DNA from: Actinospineispora acaciae DSM 45401
GTDB taxonomy: Bacteria > Actinomycetota > Actinomycetes > Mycobacteriales > Pseudonocardiaceae
Assembly (NCBI RefSeq): GCF_000620785.1
Contig: NZ_JIAI01000013.1
Coordinates: 124,001-188,000, forward strand
Reading direction: 5' to 3'
DNA: 64,000 bases
Within the stretch, counting starts at the first letter, position 1; the number at the start of each line of letters is the position of its first letter. Made by a program: the position numbers and the translations under genes. The notes below the pieces were generated by a model that was not told the DNA's origin, did not search any database, and saw only the letters and a list, made by a program, of their open reading frames with translations. Shown one piece after another: positions 61,982-64,000 of this stretch.

Positions 61982-63273
61982 CGGTGCTCGTGCTCCTGGT
62001 GAGTCGGTAGCGGTGCGGGAGGGTCAGTCGGCCGGTCAGCGACTCGGATGTCCGCGCTGGAACGCTCGGCGAACAACCAGCCGCCGAGCCCGACCGCGAG
62101 GAACAGCGCCGCGCTGACCAGCACCACGGCGAAGAATCCGGTGCTCGCGGCGAGCGCGGCGGCCGCGAACGGGACGACGAAGACGAAGGCCCTGCCGATC
62201 TGCATGGCCGTGGACACCCCGGTGCTCCGGGTGCTGGTCGGGAAGACCTCGCTGAACAACGGGCCGAACACGGTGGGGCCGTTGGCCCCGAAGAACAACA
62301 CGAAGAACGGGATGAGGATCCACCCGGTGCCGATCAGGCGGTCGAAGGTGGCCGCGGTCGCCAGCCCACCGACGACGGCGACCATCATCAGCGCGAGCAG
62401 CGTCTTGCGCCGCCCCCACCTGTCCAGCACGAACGACCCGGCGATGTTGCCGACCAGCCCGCCGAGGCCGATGAAGAACACCCACCACGAGGCCTGGGCG
62501 AAGCTGAGCCCGCGCTTGACCAGCTCGCTGGGCAGGTAGGTGGCCAACCCGTAGTAGCCGCAGAAGTAGACCGCTCCGACGGCCGAACACAACAGCAGCG
62601 GCCTGACGAAGCCCGGCTGGCGCAGCTCGCGCCACGCCTCGCCCCAGGTCCGCCGCCCTCGGTGCTGGCTCCGCCAGACCTCGGACTCGCCGGTGGTGGC
62701 CCGGACGAAGAACGCCAGCAGCGCCGGAAGCCCGGATATGGCGAACGTCCAGCGCCAGCCCACGGCCGGCGCGAGGTAGCCGCCGACCAGCGCGGCCATC
62801 ATGATGGCGAGGAAACAGCCGCCGAAGACCAGGCCGCTGAGCAGGCCTCGCCGGTGCGCCGGCGCCGTCTCCGCCACCAGCGCCTGCCCGACGCCGTACT
62901 CACCGCCGATGCCGATCCCGGCGATGACGGTGAGGATCACCAGCACCGGGTAGTTCGGCGCGAACGCCCTGGCGAAGGTGGCAACGGCGAACGCGACGAT
63001 GGTGGCGATGAGGATCGGGCGACGCCCGTACCGGTCGGCGAGCATGCCGAACAGCAGCCCGCCGACCGGCAGCGCGATCAGCTGCCAGGACAGCAGGGAC
63101 GCGGCGGTGACGCTGGACAGCCCGAACTCGGCGGCGATCGGGATCAGGAGGAAGGTCAGCAGGAACACTTCGTAGTAGTCGAACACCCACCCGATGAAGG
63201 CGGCGATCGCGGCGTTGCGCGCTGACTTCTGAATACGGTTGCTGTGCACAAGAGGTTGTCGTGGGTGAGTCAC
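61978..63273 (-). CDS. MFS transporter (organic/aromatic acid:H+ symporter type)
   Basis: 431-residue protein with 12 predicted membrane helices. Helix 1 carries FIGWVFDYYEVFLLTFLL, the D-Y/F-E pattern of the AAHS/MHS and sialate-type families. The loop 2-3 signature is GMLADRYGRRP, repeated as DRWGRRKT in the second half. Probably imports the acid that the ThDP enzyme and dehydrogenase degrade. Confidence 0.9.
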   Translation of the reverse strand: MTHPRQPLVHSNRIQKSARNAAIAAFIGWVFDYYEVFLLTFLLIPIAAEFGLSSVTAASLLSWQLIALPVGGLLFGMLADRYGRRPILIATIVAFAVATFARAFAPNYPVLVILTVIAGIGIGGEYGVGQALVAETAPAHRRGLLSGLVFGGCFLAIMMAALVGGYLAPAVGWRWTFAISGLPALLAFFVRATTGESEVWRSQHRGRRTWGEAWRELRQPGFVRPLLLCSAVGAVYFCGYYGLATYLPSELVKRGLSFAQASWWVFFIGLGGLVGNIAGSFVLDRWGRRKTLLALMMVAVVGGLATAATFDRLIGTGWILIPFFVLFFGANGPTVFGPLFSEVFPTSTRSTGVSTAMQIGRAFVFVVPFAAAALAASTGFFAVVLVSAALFLAVGLGGWLFAERSSADIRVADRPTDPPAPLPTHQEHEHR

Positions 63274-63293
63274 TGTCGTCCTGCCTTCTGGGC

Positions 63294-64000
63294 CTATGGG
63301 TTGGCGCTGGCGATCCCTTCGATGCAGAGGTACTTCGTCTCCACGAACTCGCCGATGCCATGCCGGGAGCCCTCGCGCCCGACGCCCGACTGCTTCATCC
63401 CGCCGGCCGGCGCGAGCTCGCTGGACATCACGCCGGTGTTGATGCCGACGGTGCCGTACTCGAGCCGCTCACCCATCCGCCAGGCCCGCCCCAGGTCGCG
63501 GGTGAACACGTTGGCCGCCAGCCCGTACTCGCTGTCGTTGGCCAGCGCCACCACCTCGTCCTCGCCGGCGAACCGCAGCAGCGGCGCGACCGGCCCGAAT
63601 GTCTCCTCCCGCGCGACGGTCATCGCCGGGTCGACGTCGGCGAGCACCGTCGGGTCGACGTAGCCGCCGCCTCGCCGGTGCTTGCTGCCGCCGGTGAGCA
63701 CCCGGGCACCGGCCGCGCGCGCCTGCTCCACGTGCGCGAGAACCTTGGTCACGGCGCGGTCGTCGATCAGCGGGCCGATCTGCACGCCCGGCTCGAACCC
63801 GCCGCCCACCGGCAGCTCCGCGACGGCGGCGACCAGGCGCTCGGCGAACGCGTCGTAGATCGCCTCGTGCACGAAGACGCGGTTCGCGCATACACAGGTC
63901 TGGCCGCTGGCGCGGAACTTCGAGCCGATCAGCCCGTGCACGGCGGCGTCCAGGTCGGCGTCCTCGAACACCACGAACGGCGCGTTGCCGCCCAGCTCCA
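63294..64000 (-). CDS. NAD(P)-dependent semialdehyde dehydrogenase (5' end outside window)
   Basis: C-terminal 235 residues of an ALDH of the succinate-semialdehyde dehydrogenase (GabD) group. ELGGNAPFVVFEDADLD at the window edge includes the catalytic Glu. The catalytic Cys is in RASGQTCVCANRVFV. EETFGPVAPL and the end SGVGREGSRHGIGEFVETKYLCI are also present. The C-V-C pair resembles the redox-regulated loop of E. coli and human SSADH. Lies 20 bases upstream of the MFS gene and is the first visible gene of that operon. Confidence 0.9.
   Translation of the reverse strand, partial: ELGGNAPFVVFEDADLDAAVHGLIGSKFRASGQTCVCANRVFVHEAIYDAFAERLVAAVAELPVGGGFEPGVQIGPLIDDRAVTKVLAHVEQARAAGARVLTGGSKHRRGGGYVDPTVLADVDPAMTVAREETFGPVAPLLRFAGEDEVVALANDSEYGLAANVFTRDLGRAWRMGERLEYGTVGINTGVMSSELAPAGGMKQSGVGREGSRHGIGEFVETKYLCIEGIASANP

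Overview
The window is very GC-rich, with strong G/C at codon third positions and many GTG starts and 4-base start/stop overlaps. Its gene content is that of a filamentous actinomycete. The housekeeping order nrtL-lysA-hom-thrC-thrB-rho-rpmE-prfA-prmC-tsaC/sua5-glyA-wecA-like-atpZ/I-atpBEFHAGDC-DUF2550, with a cobalamin adenosyltransferase, murA, nucS, epimerase and thiolase nearby, is the layout known from mycobacteria and Streptomyces. MurA with Asp at the fosfomycin site, NrtL, an XRE/DUF397 pair and a Scy/FilP-like coiled-coil protein next to the epimerase would fit Pseudonocardiales or a relative. The genus cannot be read from the sequence.

Layout. 1-6.2 kb: meaB (cut by the window edge), thiolase, methylmalonyl/ethylmalonyl-CoA epimerase, crotonyl-CoA carboxylase/reductase and a DivIVA-type hendecad coiled-coil protein. 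6.2-12.6 kb: a tandem-fused 3-hydroxyacyl-CoA dehydrogenase under a cluster of palindromic operators, an aldehyde dehydrogenase, nucS, a NUDIX hydrolase and an acyl-CoA dehydrogenase. 12.6-17.6 kb: P450/TetR, ECH-like protein, FAD monooxygenase/TetR. 17.6-21.5 kb: ectoine-type ABC transporter ehuBCDA with a second, convergent binding protein. 21.8-29.1 kb: a coiled-coil protein, meaA mutase, murA, TetR/SDR, a decayed XRE regulator with DUF397, and a PduO-type adenosyltransferase. 29.1-37.2 kb: the F1Fo ATP synthase operon. 37.6-52.7 kb: WecA-like transferase, glyA, VapBC, TsaC/Sua5, prmC, prfA, rpmE, rho and the threonine/lysine operon. 52.8-54.5 kb: DUF3105, DUF305 and tRNA-Arg(CCG). 54.5-59.3 kb: a degraded accessory region beside the tRNA with integrase wreckage, a broken ArsR/SRPBCC fusion, DUF899, VOC, an orphan ORF and a 5'-truncated hydrolase. 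59.5-64 kb: a catabolic operon of semialdehyde dehydrogenase (cut by the window edge), MFS transporter, ThDP enzyme and GntR regulator.

How it fits together. Thiolase, 3-hydroxyacyl-CoA dehydrogenase, Ccr, epimerase, MeaA mutase, MeaB and the adenosyltransferase form most of an ethylmalonyl-CoA route with its B12 supply and maintenance. They are scattered over 29 kb rather than in one operon. Such a route can assimilate C2 units or make polyketide extender units.

The least expected signals are non-coding. Two families of intergenic hairpins each occur twice. In one, the outer arms are identical and the inner stems differ with compensating changes. Palindromes of one sequence class (GACCGAC-N-GTCGGTC) sit upstream of the fused dehydrogenase and between atpZ and atpI. 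No complete mobile element, CRISPR array or rRNA was seen.
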